From Acetobacterium woodii DSM 1030 (GTDB lineage: Bacteria; Bacillota; Clostridia; Eubacteriales; Eubacteriaceae): a DNA stretch of 64,000 nt. Made by a program: the position numbers and the translations under genes. Below the pieces are notes generated by a model, which saw only the letters and a program-made list of their open reading frames with translations, was not told where the DNA came from and searched no databases. The stretch covers positions 3,833,732-3,897,731 of the forward strand of contig NC_016894.1 in NCBI RefSeq assembly GCF_000247605.1, written 5' to 3'. Positions 1 through 9,980 of this stretch are shown here, piece after piece (position 1 is the stretch's first letter; every line of letters starts with the position of its first letter).

Positions 1-1
1 T

Positions 2-283
2 TTTTTTGACCGCACAAAAATATTCTTTTTCATCGGTCTCACCTTATTTATGATTTTATTGTTTGGTTCTGTTTTTCTTCTGAGCTTAAAAAATATGTGG
101 CTGGGCAGCCTCTTAATGGGGTCGTCCTTTGGATTGCTGGGACTTCTTGTCATCCTTTTCCCCTTTGCCACCCCTCAGACATTTGATTTGCTTGGCATCC
201 AAAAAACAATATCGGTTACGAGGCTGCTTGGTCTTTTTGTCTTGGCACTCGGTCCGTTACTTACTTATTGGCTGCGGCTATAG
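2..283 (+). CDS. C-terminal part of a small hydrophobic membrane protein (5' end outside window)
   Basis: The frame is already open at base 2 and closes with TAG at 281-283. The first in-window ATG is at 50, inside a hydrophobic segment, so the true start is probably upstream of the window. About 93 residues are visible, with three hydrophobic stretches that look like membrane spans, separated by short polar loops. I do not recognise the family. The protein very likely sits in the cytoplasmic membrane; no function can be given. Confidence 0.5.
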   Translation, partial: FFDRTKIFFFIGLTLFMILLFGSVFLLSLKNMWLGSLLMGSSFGLLGLLVILFPFATPQTFDLLGIQKTISVTRLLGLFVLALGPLLTYWLRL

Positions 284-378
284 ATGCTTCAGTCAAACCC
301 TAGCTTTTGATAACCATTGCTTTCATCATCGACATCCTGATGAAAATTAAAAATTATCCTCAATCCCGCGGACAATTT

Positions 379-1206
379 TTAATTATTTGCCATCGAAGCT
401 GCTAATTCTGACAAGTTAATAACTGCCGGACAAAATTCCGGGTTCTGCTCACGCAGGGTTTTGGTGTACTCACTATCCAACTCACCCAATTTCTGAAAAT
501 AACAATTGATTCGATGATTTAAAAATAAGTTATTCATCTGAAAACTAATCGGCACCGAAAAATCAACGTGTTCATAAAATAACCCCTCTTCGGTAAATGG
601 CGGTGGATATTCCGCTGCCGGCAACGTTGGAATAAAATCATGGACATTAAAAATTCGGAAGCTGTTTTTAATATATTTATTATAAGCACTGACAAAGTCC
701 GGATCACCCGGTCGACCTGCGGCGTAGGTGTAAACAACCAGTTCTTTATTGAGAACATTAACGGCAATATCTAACGCTGCCATGATCGCCAGATCTCCGC
801 CCAGACTATGCCCGGTCAGATAAAGTTTTTTATCTTTCGGAAGTTTCTCAACGCTCTCTATCAACCCGTCGCGCAGCGACTGATAAATTCGGGTGATTCC
901 GCGATGACTGGTTCCGGCATTTTCCACATAAGGAAACGGAATCTGAAAAAGATCGAGATCCGAATCCAGATTCGGAACCGAATCCGTTCCGCGAAAAGCC
1001 AACACAATCCGATCTTCCGACTCCGCAAAAAAGCCAAACTTTTCTACTGTTTTTTCAGTCACCCCTGTTGTCCCTTCAAATGTATGACAAAGTTCAAACC
1101 CACTGGGTAGCTCTAATTTATTTTGATCAAAAAATGGATACGTCTGATAACAAAATCCTGCCAGTAAAATAGCATCCTGTTGATTATACGCTTCACTTGA
1201 CTTCAT
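379..1206 (-). CDS. lipase class 3 family alpha/beta hydrolase
   Basis: 275 residues. The nucleophile elbow GHSLGG at residues 132-137 (Ser134) is typical of fungal-type class 3 lipases, followed by a G-x-P-G-D-P-D segment around 166-170 where the acidic partner of such triads usually lies. Several downstream His residues could complete the triad. No signal peptide is visible, so a cytoplasmic esterase or lipase is likely; the substrate is unknown. The start is supported by AAGGAG upstream of ATG at 1206. A diverged copy of the window's mobile repeat begins 20 bp upstream of the start codon, so any promoter must lie in or beyond it. Confidence 0.75.
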   Translation of the reverse strand: MKSSEAYNQQDAILLAGFCYQTYPFFDQNKLELPSGFELCHTFEGTTGVTEKTVEKFGFFAESEDRIVLAFRGTDSVPNLDSDLDLFQIPFPYVENAGTSHRGITRIYQSLRDGLIESVEKLPKDKKLYLTGHSLGGDLAIMAALDIAVNVLNKELVVYTYAAGRPGDPDFVSAYNKYIKNSFRIFNVHDFIPTLPAAEYPPPFTEEGLFYEHVDFSVPISFQMNNLFLNHRINCYFQKLGELDSEYTKTLREQNPEFCPAVINLSELAASMANN

Positions 1207-1226
1207 CTTTTTTCTCCTTAACTTTT

Positions 1227-1355
1227 AGTAATCATGGCTTTGCGATCAGTTCTCACCACCAATTTTATAACGTGTCGGCGAACGGTCTGACAGACAATGT
1301 AAAAATCATTTCGTGCAAAACTGATCTCAAAACTCACAGTCGTTTCGTCATTACT
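1227..1355 (+). repeat. diverged, internally deleted copy of the 169-bp MITE family
   Basis: The stretch keeps the central block (TAACGTGTNGGCGAAC), the TTTCGTGC block and the right end of the family, with many substitutions and about 40 bp missing near the left end. The right end reads TTTCGTCATTACTT against family consensus TTTCGCAATTACCT. It is clearly older than the other copies and starts 20 bp upstream of the lipase-like gene (1206, minus strand). Confidence 0.6.
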
Positions 1356-1364
1356 TATTTAGGA

Positions 1365-2459
1365 TCATTTATGGTGCTTCTTATTTTTGGCCTCGCTCAG
1401 GGCCTGTTTCATTTCTCCTTTACTGCCAAACATTTTTTTTATTTTTGCTGCTTCCAACTGTCGATAATTAAGGCCTTCGTAGTCCATTTCAGTTTGAAGT
1501 TTACGATAGTTATCAAACCGCTTTTGAGGCAAACTTCCGGTTTCAATGGCGGCTTTCACGGCACAACCCGGTTCGCTGGTGTGGGTGCAATCCCGGAACC
1601 GGCACCTTTCGGCCAGTTCTTCAATATCCTCAAAAGACTTCGACAGATTGGCGTGATCCAGATGAAGTTCCCGCATGCCAGGCGTATCGATCACAACACC
1701 GCCAGTGGGCAACAACAAAAGCTGCCGATGGGTCGTGGTATGTCGGCCCCGATCATCATTCCGAAGATCATTGGTCTGAAGTCGGTCTTCACCAAGAAGC
1801 CGGTTGATGATGGTGGATTTTCCCACCCCTGATGAACCCAGAAAAACAATTGTTTTTCCCGGCGACAAATAAGCGGCAATCTCGTCATAACCACGGTTAT
1901 CTTGACTGGAACAAATCACGACATCAGTCCCCACCCGAACCGCAGAAATTTGATTGAGTCGTTCGGCCAGATTATCACATAAATCGGCCTTAGTCAGGAC
2001 AATTACCGGCCTAGCCATGCTGTCCCAGGCCACCGAAAGGTAACGCTCCAGCCGACGCAAATTAAAATCGGCATTTAAAGACATGCAAATAAAAACCAGA
2101 TCAAAATTTGCTGCCACTATTTGAATCCCATTGCCAGTTCCCGCCGCCTTTCGCTCAAATAAGCTTTTGCGGCTTAAAACATGATGAATCACGGCATTGC
2201 CAGCGCTTTCCTCGGTCCGATCAATCATCACCCAGTCACCAACAACCGGAAAAACCGTATTGTCATCGGCCGCAAACGCAAATTTTCCGGACACCTCTGC
2301 CAACAACTCCCCCTTTTCGGCAATCACCTTATACAATTCGCGATGTTGTTCGCTCACCCGGGCAACAAACAAGTTGCTATAGCCGTTTGCTTCTTCTTTA
2401 AACTGCTCTGTTAATCCATAGTTTTCCAAATTTATTTTATCCAAAACATGATTATTCAT
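1365..2459 (-). CDS. rsgA: small ribosomal subunit biogenesis GTPase RsgA
   Basis: A circularly permuted GTPase: the G4 motif TKAD precedes the P-loop GSSGVGKST and the G3 motif DTPGM. An N-terminal OB-fold region and a C-terminal zinc site (C-x5-C-x-H-x5-C pattern in CRFRDCTHTSEPGC) complete the RsgA/YjeQ architecture. The family matures the 30S subunit by testing the decoding centre. I place the start at ATG 2459, because the in-frame TTG at 2471 is part of the ribosome binding site TGGAGG. The C-terminus is rich in Lys, as is common in the family. It is monocistronic here. Confidence 0.93.
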   Translation of the reverse strand: MNNHVLDKINLENYGLTEQFKEEANGYSNLFVARVSEQHRELYKVIAEKGELLAEVSGKFAFAADDNTVFPVVGDWVMIDRTEESAGNAVIHHVLSRKSLFERKAAGTGNGIQIVAANFDLVFICMSLNADFNLRRLERYLSVAWDSMARPVIVLTKADLCDNLAERLNQISAVRVGTDVVICSSQDNRGYDEIAAYLSPGKTIVFLGSSGVGKSTIINRLLGEDRLQTNDLRNDDRGRHTTTHRQLLLLPTGGVVIDTPGMRELHLDHANLSKSFEDIEELAERCRFRDCTHTSEPGCAVKAAIETGSLPQKRFDNYRKLQTEMDYEGLNYRQLEAAKIKKMFGSKGEMKQALSEAKNKKHHK

Positions 2460-2504
2460 TTTTTCCTCCAAATTTTGTATTGATCCGATTGGAGGGTCAA
2501 AGGA

Positions 2505-2564
2505 TTATTGTATTTCTTTGCCCTCCGGCATCACTACACTATCCATTTTGTTATTATTTTTCAT
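2505..2564 (-). CDS. possible 19-residue peptide upstream of rsgA
   Basis: A very short frame starting at ATG 2564 has a well-placed AAGGAG, and ends with TAA about 45 bp before the rsgA start. The peptide is polar (starts MKNNNK) and resembles nothing I know. It could be a leader peptide for rsgA or a chance frame; the good ribosome binding site is the only support. Confidence 0.25.
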   Translation of the reverse strand: MKNNNKMDSVVMPEGKEIQ

Positions 2565-2739
2565 AAATTCTCCTTCTTTTTTAAGTTATCAATCATTTCG
2601 GGGTGTTAATAGAAACCTATCTTCATAACAACACCATCCTGTTTATCATTGTAAATGATTCTTTTTAAGTTAGTCAAGAAAAGAAATGTATTATGGCCAA
2701 AATTTCTGATCGATTTTTAGTCTCACTTTTTTTGCTAAT

Positions 2740-2908
2740 AGGTAATTGCGAAATTAAAAAACATCGAACAACGGTTGCTTTAGGTGCAGTTTCCACAAAC
2801 ATTTTCGTAACGTGTAGGCGAACAGTTCATCGAACTGTCCGCTGTACAGTGTAGAAATTGTTTCGTGCGAAACTGGGCCCAAAGCTCATGGCACTTTCGC
2901 AATTATCT
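2740..2908 (+). mobile_element. MITE copy 1 (169 bp)
   Basis: Full-length copy with ends AGGTAATTGCGAAA and TTTCGCAATTATCT (one change from a perfect 14-bp terminal inverted repeat). An internal hairpin ACAGTTC-atc-GAACTGT and the palindrome GTTTCGTGCGAAAC are present. The flanks TTTTTGCTAAT (left) and TTCTCGCTAAT (right) look like a decayed 11-bp target duplication. It carries no open frame of its own. Confidence 0.85.
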
Positions 2909-3096
2909 ATTCTCGCTAATAATGCTTTATCCTATCGGCAACAAAAAAATCCGGATAATCATCCAGATTTTTTTACCGATAAGATTATTCAATTTTTTAT
3001 CAACATCGGTAGCACCTTCCAGAGCCCTTAATTCATTACCGGACCTCTGTCCTTAGTTTTTTTCTAATATCACCACACTATCATCGTCCTGGTTAT

Positions 3097-3441
3097 TCAA
3101 ATCAAGCGTTCTATTCGTTTTTTTTGATAATCAATTACCCCCGTCGTATAGATCGCTAATAAACAAGCCACCATAAACTGTTTGAATAATAAGCCAATCT
3201 CAGCCGGAATGAAATATCCCATCAGCACTGCCAGAATACCAACACAAAAATCACTTAACATGATCCCTGATGTTTTATATTTTAAATTCTTCACTACCAA
3301 CAATATTATTCCTATAACGGCTAATATGCTATAGTATAAGCGATAATCGGACATGAAAAGTAGGCCAATAATCCCTCCATATGAAAGAAAATAAATTATC
3401 GGCATCGGAATTTCCATTTTTTCAGTCAATCTCTCAATCAT
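3097..3441 (-). CDS. hypothetical membrane protein, about four spans
   Basis: 114 residues, mostly hydrophobic, with short charged ends (a basic C-terminal stretch YQKKRIERLI). ATG at 3441 has AAGGAG about 11 nt upstream. It lies 76 bp downstream of the molybdenum hydroxylase operon on the same strand, so it may be co-transcribed, but nothing in the sequence ties it to that enzyme. I do not recognise a family. Confidence 0.5.
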   Translation of the reverse strand: MIERLTEKMEIPMPIIYFLSYGGIIGLLFMSDYRLYYSILAVIGIILLVVKNLKYKTSGIMLSDFCVGILAVLMGYFIPAEIGLLFKQFMVACLLAIYTTGVIDYQKKRIERLI

Positions 3442-3517
3442 TCTTTAAAGTCTCCTTTACGTCATCTATACTTCGTATTTCATCACTCGATTATCTTCGT
3501 TTCAGATTAAATATTAA

Positions 3518-5857
3518 TTACGCCTTGCTATCCCCTGATTTTTTGCTTTGCACAATGGCACGCCAAACTTTTTCCGGAGTTGCCGGAATACTTAATTCCT
3601 CAGGATACCGCCCCAGCGAACACAACGCATCAATGATTGCTAAAAACATCGCTTCGCCATAAACAAAGGGTGGCTCCCCAATTGCTTTTGAGCGTTTAAT
3701 TCCCACTGTATTAAAACTGCCTGCCAGCAATTCGATGTTCAGTTCCTCGGGGATATCACCAATGGTGGGGATCTTATAGGTCGCCGGGGAACTGCTGAGC
3801 AGTTTTCCACTCTCACTATAGACCAGTTCTTCGGTGGTAGCCCAACCGATTCCCTGAGCAAAAGCACCTTCAATCTGACCGACATCAACCATTGGGTTAA
3901 TGCTGCTGCCACAGTCATGAATAATATGCGCCCGCTCTAACGTCGTCTGTCCCGTTAATAAATCCACCGTTACCTCACAGACTGCCGCCCCGAATGCGTA
4001 ATACAAAAACGGGTTTCCTTGCCCTGTATCGCGGTCGAAATAAATTCCCGGCGAGGCATAAAAGCCATGCGCCGATAAATCAACTCGTTCAAAATAAGCC
4101 ATTCTTACCAAATCTTTAAAGGTGGTCAGGGGCTTTTCATAATCGGTTTTACCCGCATTTACCGGATAGATCACACCGTTTTCAAAACTTACATCGGCTT
4201 TTTGATATAATTTCAACACTAACGCTCTTAGCCGTTTCATAATCGCTAACGAGGCGTTCTCAACCGCCTGGCCATTTAGATCGCAACCTGACGATGCTGC
4301 GGTCGGCGAGGTATTGGCAACGCGTTTGGTATTATTACTTTCAATGCGAATGTTTGCTAACGATACGCCAAAGTTGGTGGCGGCAATCTGAGCAATCTTG
4401 GTGTTAACCTCCTGCCCCATCTCGACCGCTCCATGGGTGATCGAAACAGAACCATCCAGATAAACGTGGACCAGCGCACTCCCCTGATTCAAATGCGCGG
4501 CGGTAAAGGAAATCCCAAATTTAACCGGCGTCATCCCCAACCCTTTTTTATAATAGTGATTGGTGTCGTTAAAAACGGCAATCTGCTTTTTACGTTCATC
4601 CCAGTGGCTGTCTTTTCTTAATTTAACCAAAACCTTTTCCACCTGCTCCGCCGCCAATATGGCTTCTCCATAAGGTGCGATCGCGCCTTTTCGATACCTG
4701 TTTTTCATTTTGATATCATAGGGGTCCAGACCTAATGTATCTGCGATTCTCTGAATCACACTCTCAATCACCAAAATTCCCTGCGGACCGCCAAACCCCC
4801 TGAAGGCTGTGGCGGGATGCAAATTGGTTTGGCAGGGTCTGCCAATAATGCGGATGTTTTCAATATCATAACAGTTTTCGGCATGAAGCATCGCCCGTTC
4901 CAATACCGAGGTACTAACATCGGCAACCGCTCCGCAGTTAGAATTAAGTTCCACCGCATAAGCGAGAATCTTACCGCTATCGTCAAACGCCACCTGATAA
5001 TCACTTTCAAAAGCATGTCGTTTACCGGTACATAACATATCCTCATCTCTGGTCAAACAAAGCTCGGTTGGCCGCCCGGTATGAAAAGCTGCCAATGCTG
5101 CTATACAAGCCCAAACCGTCGCCTGGGATTCCTTGCCGCCAAACCCGCCGCCCAGCCGTTTAATATCAACCGTAATCTGATGTTGCGCAACGCCCAGCAC
5201 ATTGGCGACCATCCGTTGAATTTCATTGGGATTCTGCGAGGAGCAATTGATCGTGATCGCGCCGTTATCTTCGGGGATTGCCAAGACACATTGAGTCTCC
5301 AGATAAAAATGTTCTTGTCCCTCATTTCGGACGACCCCGGTCAGATAATGGGGACAATCGGCAAAAACATTTTCCACATCGCCCCGCTCAATTTTTCGAA
5401 CCGGTCCAACAAACTGATTTCTTTCCAAAGCGTCTGCGATTGTTAATACCGGGGATTCTTCTTCCAGTTGCAATTCGATTTGACGCAGTGCTGCCGCGGC
5501 TTGCTCATTACTTTCGGCTACCACCAACGCTATCGGTTCGCCAACAAACTGAACATGGCCTGGGGCCAGACAAACTTCATCCTGAATAATTCCGCCAATC
5601 TGGTTTTCGCCGGGAATATCCGCGGCTGTTAAAACGGCCACAACGCCGGGCATCGTTTTGGCTTTTTCGCTGTTAATCGCAACAATTTTTGCTTTCGCCA
5701 GAGGACTTGGCAAGATTTTTACATATAAAAGGTGCCGCGGCTTAGGGAGATCGTCAATAAATTGCGATCGTCCGGTCACATGGCCCCGTCCACTTAAATG
5801 CCAAGGCGACGTCCCCACCTGACCCCACTGCGAAGGGCTTGTTTCTTCATGCTTCAT
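3518..5857 (-). CDS. xanthine dehydrogenase family protein, molybdopterin-binding subunit
   Basis: 779 residues, the usual length for the large subunit of xanthine-dehydrogenase-type molybdenum hydroxylases. Recognisable segments are the N-terminal a/b hammerhead (DLPKPRHLLYVKILPSP region), the GGGFGGKE motif, the AFRGFGGPQG loop that contacts the cofactor, and the C-terminal GEPPFVYGEA segment with the catalytic Glu. It binds molybdopterin and hydroxylates a purine or other N-heterocycle or aldehyde; the substrate cannot be read from sequence. It overlaps the end of the upstream FeS/FAD subunit gene by 11 bp and has AGGAGG before its ATG, so the two form a translationally coupled operon. Confidence 0.88.
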   Translation of the reverse strand: MKHEETSPSQWGQVGTSPWHLSGRGHVTGRSQFIDDLPKPRHLLYVKILPSPLAKAKIVAINSEKAKTMPGVVAVLTAADIPGENQIGGIIQDEVCLAPGHVQFVGEPIALVVAESNEQAAAALRQIELQLEEESPVLTIADALERNQFVGPVRKIERGDVENVFADCPHYLTGVVRNEGQEHFYLETQCVLAIPEDNGAITINCSSQNPNEIQRMVANVLGVAQHQITVDIKRLGGGFGGKESQATVWACIAALAAFHTGRPTELCLTRDEDMLCTGKRHAFESDYQVAFDDSGKILAYAVELNSNCGAVADVSTSVLERAMLHAENCYDIENIRIIGRPCQTNLHPATAFRGFGGPQGILVIESVIQRIADTLGLDPYDIKMKNRYRKGAIAPYGEAILAAEQVEKVLVKLRKDSHWDERKKQIAVFNDTNHYYKKGLGMTPVKFGISFTAAHLNQGSALVHVYLDGSVSITHGAVEMGQEVNTKIAQIAATNFGVSLANIRIESNNTKRVANTSPTAASSGCDLNGQAVENASLAIMKRLRALVLKLYQKADVSFENGVIYPVNAGKTDYEKPLTTFKDLVRMAYFERVDLSAHGFYASPGIYFDRDTGQGNPFLYYAFGAAVCEVTVDLLTGQTTLERAHIIHDCGSSINPMVDVGQIEGAFAQGIGWATTEELVYSESGKLLSSSPATYKIPTIGDIPEELNIELLAGSFNTVGIKRSKAIGEPPFVYGEAMFLAIIDALCSLGRYPEELSIPATPEKVWRAIVQSKKSGDSKA

Positions 5858-7316
5858 AACCCCTCACCTCCTGACTTTTTTGATAGGCCAGATAATGTTT
5901 CATTAACAGATTCTGCATCATTGCCTGACGATATTCAGCACTACTTCTGACATCTCCAATCGGGGTTGCCTCGGTACTGATTACTGCAAACGCCCCTAAA
6001 AAAGTTGCTTCATTCATTTCCTTGCCAACCAGATAATGGGAAGTTTTCGGCAAATAAAGCGTCGTTTCTCCAACCCCGCCGCAAGCAATATGGGCTTTTA
6101 TAATCATTCCCTTTTCTACTTTTAGGGCAATTGCCGAATTAACGGCCGAAATATCCACTGCTTTTCTTTTGCTGGCTTTTTCAAAATTGATAAAATTACA
6201 ATCGCCTAACGAAACAGCGATATCAGCGACCCACTCCGTCTGTTTATTTTCAGTTTTTTTATACCCATGGAAAAAATCTCTAATCGCAATGTTTCGCTCA
6301 CCCTCGAGCCCTTTTAAGGTAACTCGGGCATCCATAACCATCAATAACGGTACGGTATCGGCAACCGGCGACGCATTTACGATATTTCCGGCCATTGTCG
6401 CTGTCGAACGCACTTGCTCCGAACACATCTTTTTTACCACCGCCGCCAATTCCGGAAATACCTCTGTCGTCTCATCGATAATCCGCGAAAGCGACACCCC
6501 ACCGCCAATGATGAGAGTTTTTGTTTCTTTATCATAATTATAACCAATCGTTTGCAAGGTAGTGATTCTGCTTAAATCCAGTAATAACCGATAGTGCTGA
6601 TGCCTTTTTTTAATCCCCACCACCACATCACTACCGCCGTTAAGATAACAAAAATCATTTTGATTGATTAATTCTTGATGGCTGTCTAAAAACGCTTTCA
6701 GCTGTTGCTCCGAAACGGGCGCATAATAGGCATTACTGCCGTCATCAATAAAGATATCCTCAGGAACCAAAGAAAGCTGCTTAACTTCCGTTGCCGCTAA
6801 ATAGCTGGGTCTGATTTCTTTCGCCGCGCTTGACAGCTCGGCCAGATAATCCGGCACTTTGCGAATCGAAGCATAACCGGTGCAGCGACAAAGATTACCT
6901 TCTAAATAACGATTAAATTCGGCCTTGGTCGGATGGCTTTTTCCCAGATAAAGGGCCAGAATGGCGAGACTGACTCCCGGGGTACAAAATCCGCATTGGG
7001 TGGCGTGGGCATTGAGGATCGCCTCCTGAATGGGATGCAGTTTATCTTTTTCGGCCATCCCCTCAATTGTGATCAGGTGTTTTCCTTCCAGTTTAGCCGC
7101 CAGATATAAACATCCCGCAACCGCTTTATAATGAACCTGTCCGGCTCTAATCGCGCCGATTACCACTGTACAAGCTCCGCAGTCGCCTTCCCCACAACCT
7201 TCTTTGATGCCGTTTAGTTCAAAATTATTACGCAGTAATTCCAGTACCGTCGTTTCAGCTTTTACCTCGATTTCTTTTCGCTTTCCATTTAGAAAGAAGT
7301 GAATTATCTCCTTCAT
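5847..7316 (-). CDS. xanthine dehydrogenase family protein, fused 2Fe-2S and FAD subunit
   Basis: About 489 residues from ATG 7316, chosen because GAGGG lies 6-7 nt upstream; longer in-frame starts lack this. Two [2Fe-2S] sites are visible: the plant-type CGEGDCGAC motif and the CGFCTPG...CRCTGY helical motif. A CO-dehydrogenase-flavoprotein-type FAD domain follows (LNGGSDVVVG). FeS and FAD modules in one chain, with a separate Mo subunit, is the two-subunit XdhA/XdhB arrangement. Electrons from the Mo centre pass through both clusters to FAD. No accessory gene for cofactor insertion is adjacent. Confidence 0.87.
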   Translation of the reverse strand: MKEIIHFFLNGKRKEIEVKAETTVLELLRNNFELNGIKEGCGEGDCGACTVVIGAIRAGQVHYKAVAGCLYLAAKLEGKHLITIEGMAEKDKLHPIQEAILNAHATQCGFCTPGVSLAILALYLGKSHPTKAEFNRYLEGNLCRCTGYASIRKVPDYLAELSSAAKEIRPSYLAATEVKQLSLVPEDIFIDDGSNAYYAPVSEQQLKAFLDSHQELINQNDFCYLNGGSDVVVGIKKRHQHYRLLLDLSRITTLQTIGYNYDKETKTLIIGGGVSLSRIIDETTEVFPELAAVVKKMCSEQVRSTATMAGNIVNASPVADTVPLLMVMDARVTLKGLEGERNIAIRDFFHGYKKTENKQTEWVADIAVSLGDCNFINFEKASKRKAVDISAVNSAIALKVEKGMIIKAHIACGGVGETTLYLPKTSHYLVGKEMNEATFLGAFAVISTEATPIGDVRSSAEYRQAMMQNLLMKHYLAYQKSQEVRGYEA

Positions 7317-7579
7317 CTTTGCCCTCATTCCTTTCTTTTGTTTAAAACCCCAAAAGGCCTGAACCACCTGATCGTTTGGCTTTCGTCGCCTGATATTTTT
7401 ATCAGTATATCACATTTTCAAATCATCACAATAAAAACCGCTCGACATCTGGATAACTGTTCACCTAAATAGAATTACCGCTAAAGATTCAAGTTCCCAA
7501 TGGTGACGACCGCATTTTTATTTCCTTTAAGAAACACCTAAACAATGGCTCCACGCTGATGATAAAGGCCATATTGTCC

Positions 7580-9454
7580 TTACTTCGCAATTTGGTTTCT
7601 TCCGTTTTCTTTTGCATAATAAAGCAGTTCATCCGCCCGATGAATCATTTTATTGATATCTTCGCCGCTGTTTTCGACAACGCCGCCACTGACTGTCACC
7701 GTAAGATCGTCACTAAAAGCCCACCGCATCGTTTCAATCTTTGCTCTTATTCTATTGGCAAAAAAATAGGCCATCTCCAAATCTGTTTTGGGCATAATGA
7801 CAAGAAATTCTTCGCCCCCATAACGACCAAAATAATCTGTTTTTCTTAAGGTGCTGCTAACATTTTTAGAGAGATCAACCAATACCCGGTCGCCAGCCAA
7901 ATGTCCGAACTGGTCATTAACTTTTTTGAAAAAATCAATATCAAACAACAATATTGATAATTTCTTCTCATAATCAATCGCGATGTTAATTTCATTTCCC
8001 AGTATTTCGGTGATCTTTTTTCGATTTAAAATTTGCGTCAAACCATCCGTCACCGCCATATGATGCAATGATTCCAACGCTTCCTCTACCTCTGCTTCTT
8101 TTTCTTTTAAATCATTAACCATGCTATTAAAATAATTGGTCAGTTCTCCAATTTCGGTGCCGAACTCAACTTCGATTTTTTCGGCATTTTTAAAATTGCG
8201 ATCTTCTATGATATTTCGGACAGAGTTCGAAAGTTCAAAAATACTGGTACTGGCCCCATGTTCGGCAATATTTAAGCCAATTTCTTCATGACTGGACGAT
8301 ACGCGCATTGGCACAAATTTATTAATAACCTTCATTAAAACAAAGGATACGCCAAAGGCCCAGACAAACGCCGTCGTCGCACCTAATAGCTGAACCATGA
8401 TCTGATGGGAACGGGTGATGCCAAATTCAAGCAAAAAATTTTCTTTAATAAAAATCCCGGTCGCAATTGTTCCCCATACTCCGGCAAATCCGTGTACTGG
8501 TATCGCCCCAACGACATCATCCAGCTTGAGTTTTTCTAAAAACAATGCCCCAAAATAAACAATCAAACCGGAAACTACCCCAATAATCATCGCCCCCACG
8601 GCACTCACATAATAACAGCCGGCTGTGATTCCCACCAAGCCCCCCAGAATACCGTTAATGATACTTTCCGGTTCCGGCAATTGGTTTTTACTAAATTTCC
8701 AACTAATAAATAAACCCGTAATCCCCCCAAAAGCCGCCGATATCATGGTATTGGCAATGATATCGGCAATTTTTGTAGTGGCTGTTAAGGTGCTTCCGGC
8801 ATTAAACCCAAACCAGGCAAAAAATAAAATAAAAACCCCAAAGTATGCAAAAACCAGATTGTGGCCTCTTATTTTATTTGCTTTACCATCTTTTGAAAAT
8901 CTTCCCAATCTTGGCCCGATGATGATAATTCCCGAAAGGCCAACCCAGGCGCCAATTGAATGAACCACCGTCGAGCCGGCAAAATCAAGAAATCCCAGTT
9001 GCTGAAGCCAACCGGCATTATTGGCATAAAAATAACCACCCCAGGCCCAATGACCAAAAATCGGATAAATAAACGCCGACGTGATAAACGACATCAATAA
9101 ATAGGTGCTGAATTTTGCTCTTTCCGCAATGGCTCCCGAATCAATCGTTGCTGCCGTTCCGGCAAATACTGCCTGAAAAAGAAAAAAAGCTGCCATCCAA
9201 TCGTTTTGTTCGAAATTTACAAAAAAATCGCTGCTGCCAACGATTCCGTGAAATGACGTGCCAAACATCAGTCCAAAACCAATAAACCAAAAAACCGCAA
9301 CGGATAAAATAAAATCCGACATATTCTTAATCGCAACATTGATTGAATTTTTTGCCCGTGTCAGTCCTGTTTCCAATGCCATAAAGCCTGGCTGCATGAG
9401 AAAAACAATCATCGCCGATATAACAACCCATAAATAATCTGAAATATTCTTCAT
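7580..9454 (-). CDS. ammonium transporter (Amt) fused to a GGDEF diguanylate cyclase
   Basis: 624 residues. Residues 1 to about 400 are an Amt channel with conserved pore features: DFAGSTVVH and VHGFAGVWGT supplying the twin histidines, FGFNAGS, and YPIFGHW. A short linker (about 400-455) leads to a GGDEF domain with intact GGEEF at 546-550 and an RxxD inhibitory site (RKTD, 537-540) five residues before it. The C-terminus faces the cytoplasm, so ammonium transport or binding may control c-di-GMP synthesis. Amt-cyclase fusions are known in other bacteria; no PII gene is adjacent. The start has AGGAG upstream. Transport and cyclase residues both look functional. Confidence 0.9.
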   Translation of the reverse strand: MKNISDYLWVVISAMIVFLMQPGFMALETGLTRAKNSINVAIKNMSDFILSVAVFWFIGFGLMFGTSFHGIVGSSDFFVNFEQNDWMAAFFLFQAVFAGTAATIDSGAIAERAKFSTYLLMSFITSAFIYPIFGHWAWGGYFYANNAGWLQQLGFLDFAGSTVVHSIGAWVGLSGIIIIGPRLGRFSKDGKANKIRGHNLVFAYFGVFILFFAWFGFNAGSTLTATTKIADIIANTMISAAFGGITGLFISWKFSKNQLPEPESIINGILGGLVGITAGCYYVSAVGAMIIGVVSGLIVYFGALFLEKLKLDDVVGAIPVHGFAGVWGTIATGIFIKENFLLEFGITRSHQIMVQLLGATTAFVWAFGVSFVLMKVINKFVPMRVSSSHEEIGLNIAEHGASTSIFELSNSVRNIIEDRNFKNAEKIEVEFGTEIGELTNYFNSMVNDLKEKEAEVEEALESLHHMAVTDGLTQILNRKKITEILGNEINIAIDYEKKLSILLFDIDFFKKVNDQFGHLAGDRVLVDLSKNVSSTLRKTDYFGRYGGEEFLVIMPKTDLEMAYFFANRIRAKIETMRWAFSDDLTVTVSGGVVENSGEDINKMIHRADELLYYAKENGRNQIAK

Positions 9455-9980
9455 CCAACACCGCTCCTAATTTTTATCTTTTTATCCTTTGAAAAAACAC
9501 CTCATTATCGTTATCTTGTGTCTTCAATCTCTTTATCCTTTTTCATAAATGGAAGATCAAATATTTTTTCTTAAGTTTACCATTGATCCCCGTTTATTTA
9601 AAGTTGATTCATACAAAAATTCAATTTCATTTTATCAATTTCTGTTTTTGATCGACAAATCATAACCCACTATTAGAAAAATTTCAAATTAAATACTCAG
9701 GTGCTTCACCTTTACATAACCCTGCCGATTTTATCCCCACTAAAAAAGCCAATCTCATCACTAAGATTGACTTTCATGGGCGGATTTTCCTTATAAACCT
9801 AAATAATTTTATGATAAATAACTTCACAGGTATTCCTCTAATGGGTTAATCATTCTCTCTTTTAAAGGCTTCAGAATTAAGCGAAATCCCTGTTGCACTT
9901 TTAACCCCCGATTATTTTTGATGCGCTTCACAGATATCGGATTATAACAATCGAAACATCCTTTCATCATACAAATTATT
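9455..9980. other. non-coding stretch between amt-GGDEF and MITE copy 2
   Basis: AT-rich, with no convincing gene on either strand. An imperfect hairpin at 9745-9774 (AAAGCCAATCT / AGATTGACTTT) lacks a T-tract. The bases just above 9454 must hold the amt-GGDEF promoter, but I could not pick a clear -35/-10 pair. Confidence 0.4.

Noticed and set aside
1197-1832. 211-codon plus-strand frame opposite rsgA
   Set aside because: It is antisense to the clear RsgA coding sequence and to the diverged MITE; no homology to any family.
7381-7579. Terminator or regulator site between the molybdenum hydroxylase operon and amt-GGDEF
   Set aside because: No stable hairpin with a T-run and no clear dyad could be found by eye.
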